Notes under the pieces: model-generated
What the model was told of the DNA's origin: nothing
The model's input: the letters and a program-made list of their open reading frames with translations, nothing else
Databases searched by the model: none
Program-made: the position numbers and the translations under genes
NCBI GenBank assembly: GCA_944325665.1
Contig: CALVAY010000019.1
Coordinates: forward strand, 1 to 32,582
From: Candidatus Gastranaerophilales bacterium
Lineage (GTDB): Bacteria > Cyanobacteriota > Vampirovibrionia > Gastranaerophilales > Gastranaerophilaceae
DNA length: 32,582 nucleotides
Direction of reading: 5' to 3'
Part shown: piece by piece, positions 32,164 through 32,582 of the stretch
Numbering within the stretch: the first letter of the stretch is position 1
Layout of the letters: each line of letters begins with the position of its first letter

Positions 32164-32582
32164 GTGAAAAGCCTGCAATAAGCCGGATTCTGTTTTTCAG
32201 ATAATCATCTGTCTAATGCGTTTTCTTATGCAATTTTTGTAAAACAAAACGAGAAAAGGCACTCTTCTTGCAAATTCAAACTTGCATCCGATTGGGGTTT
32301 ACCATGCCTGAAGCCTCACGACTTCAGCGGTGGGCTCTTACCCCGCCGTTGCACAATCGCTTAGTATTAAGATTGCTCCTGTGGGTATTTCGGCAGTGCT
32401 CGCTTGCAATGGCAAGCTCGCTGCCTCAATTATCCTACGTCGCTCATCTAAAGTTACGCCTTATGCACTTGCTAAAGCAAGCACATAAGGGCTTCACCAA
32501 GCATCCTACTTTTCTGTGGCACTGTCCTCACGCTCACGCGCACTTGGCTTTCCCAAGCAACCTGCCTTTTTGGATGTCCGGA
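32162..32582 (-). ncRNA. rnpB: RNase P RNA (type A), 5' end beyond the window
   Basis: The catalytic RNA that matures tRNA 5' ends. Conserved blocks on the minus strand, in order: TCCGGA at the window edge (from G-A-A-A-G-T-C-C-G-G), GTGCCACAGAAAA, GGTAAGAGCCCACCG, CATGGTAAACCCC, AGACAGATGA and ACAGAATCCGGCTTAT, ending in TTTTCACCT. About 421 nt are inside the window; the P1-P3 side is missing. Between the ACAGAAA and GTAAGAGC blocks about 160 nt are found where cyanobacterial type A RNAs have roughly 50-60; this holds a hairpin at 32458-32492, the repeat at 32373-32460 and its internal hairpin (32392-32425). Confidence 0.93.
32373..32460. repeat. GC-rich dispersed repeat, copy B, inside rnpB
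   Basis: Shares three ordered blocks with 7277-7347: TTGCTCCTGTGGGTAT (32373-32388), ATTATCCTACGTCGC (32429-32443) and TTACGCC (32454-32460). Its central spacer is a long hairpin, GGCAG..CTCGCTTGC against GGCAAGC..CTGCC, longer than that in copy A. It lies in the P11/P12 expansion of RNase P RNA. Confidence 0.75.

Overview
This window is a compact, AT-rich bacterial chromosome segment that looks like a gut-type relative of non-photosynthetic Cyanobacteria (Melainabacteria/Vampirovibrionia, order Gastranaerophilales-like). The assignment is inference. It rests on anaerobe-style redox genes (B12-dependent ribonucleotide reductase, rubredoxin, flavodiiron protein, membrane pyrophosphatase, EtfAB), a type A RNase P RNA with cyanobacterial-style hairpin expansion in its P12 region, a flagellin, and a cyanobacterial-type PLP enzyme of the methionine gamma-lyase/aluminium-resistance family. 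No photosynthesis gene is present. An assignment from a 16S or marker-protein search would settle it.

Layout. 1-5146 (+): the 3' part of nrdJ, a PIG-L-like protein that has lost its metal ligands, rubredoxin, flavodiiron protein, and the PLP enzyme overlapping it by ATGA. 5147-6754 (-): radA behind a small XRE regulator, which is divergent from a 110-aa unknown gene carrying a consensus promoter. 7167-8348: a GC-rich repeat patch, then a short flagellin (-). 8602-9957 (+): dnaB. 9976-15498 (-): gpsA with a 62-aa leader gene, then an upstream operon yjbQ - Xaa-Pro aminopeptidase - GT39-like membrane protein - SpoU/TrmH methyltransferase. 15571-18540 (-): K+-dependent-type membrane pyrophosphatase and an amino-acid-binding lipoprotein. 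18565-20499 (+): YitT family protein and a DnaJ with half a zinc finger. 20489-22280 (-): etfB-etfA.

22428-30963 is the accessory-looking part: a 688-aa unknown membrane-associated protein, an orphan DNA methyltransferase, an alpha/beta-hydrolase with an altered catalytic triad, a putative small RNA of Yfr1-like layout, a GT2 glycosyltransferase, an 816-aa protein with a C-terminal RelA/SpoT-like domain followed 8 bp later by a 134-aa partner, and an M48-like protein with Asn in place of the first zinc His. 31057-32582: tRNA-Ser(GCU), a lytic transglycosylase, twin hairpin repeats, and rnpB (-, 5' end outside the window).

The two most interesting items are: (1) the 816-aa + 134-aa pair, which reads as a possible polymorphic-toxin-like effector with a (p)ppGpp-synthetase-type domain and an adjacent immunity candidate; (2) a GC-rich repeat shared between an intergenic patch at 7277-7347 and the interior of rnpB at 32373-32460, suggesting a dispersed element that has been accommodated inside an essential ribozyme. 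A third theme is that three enzyme-family proteins in the window lack canonical catalytic or metal-binding residues.
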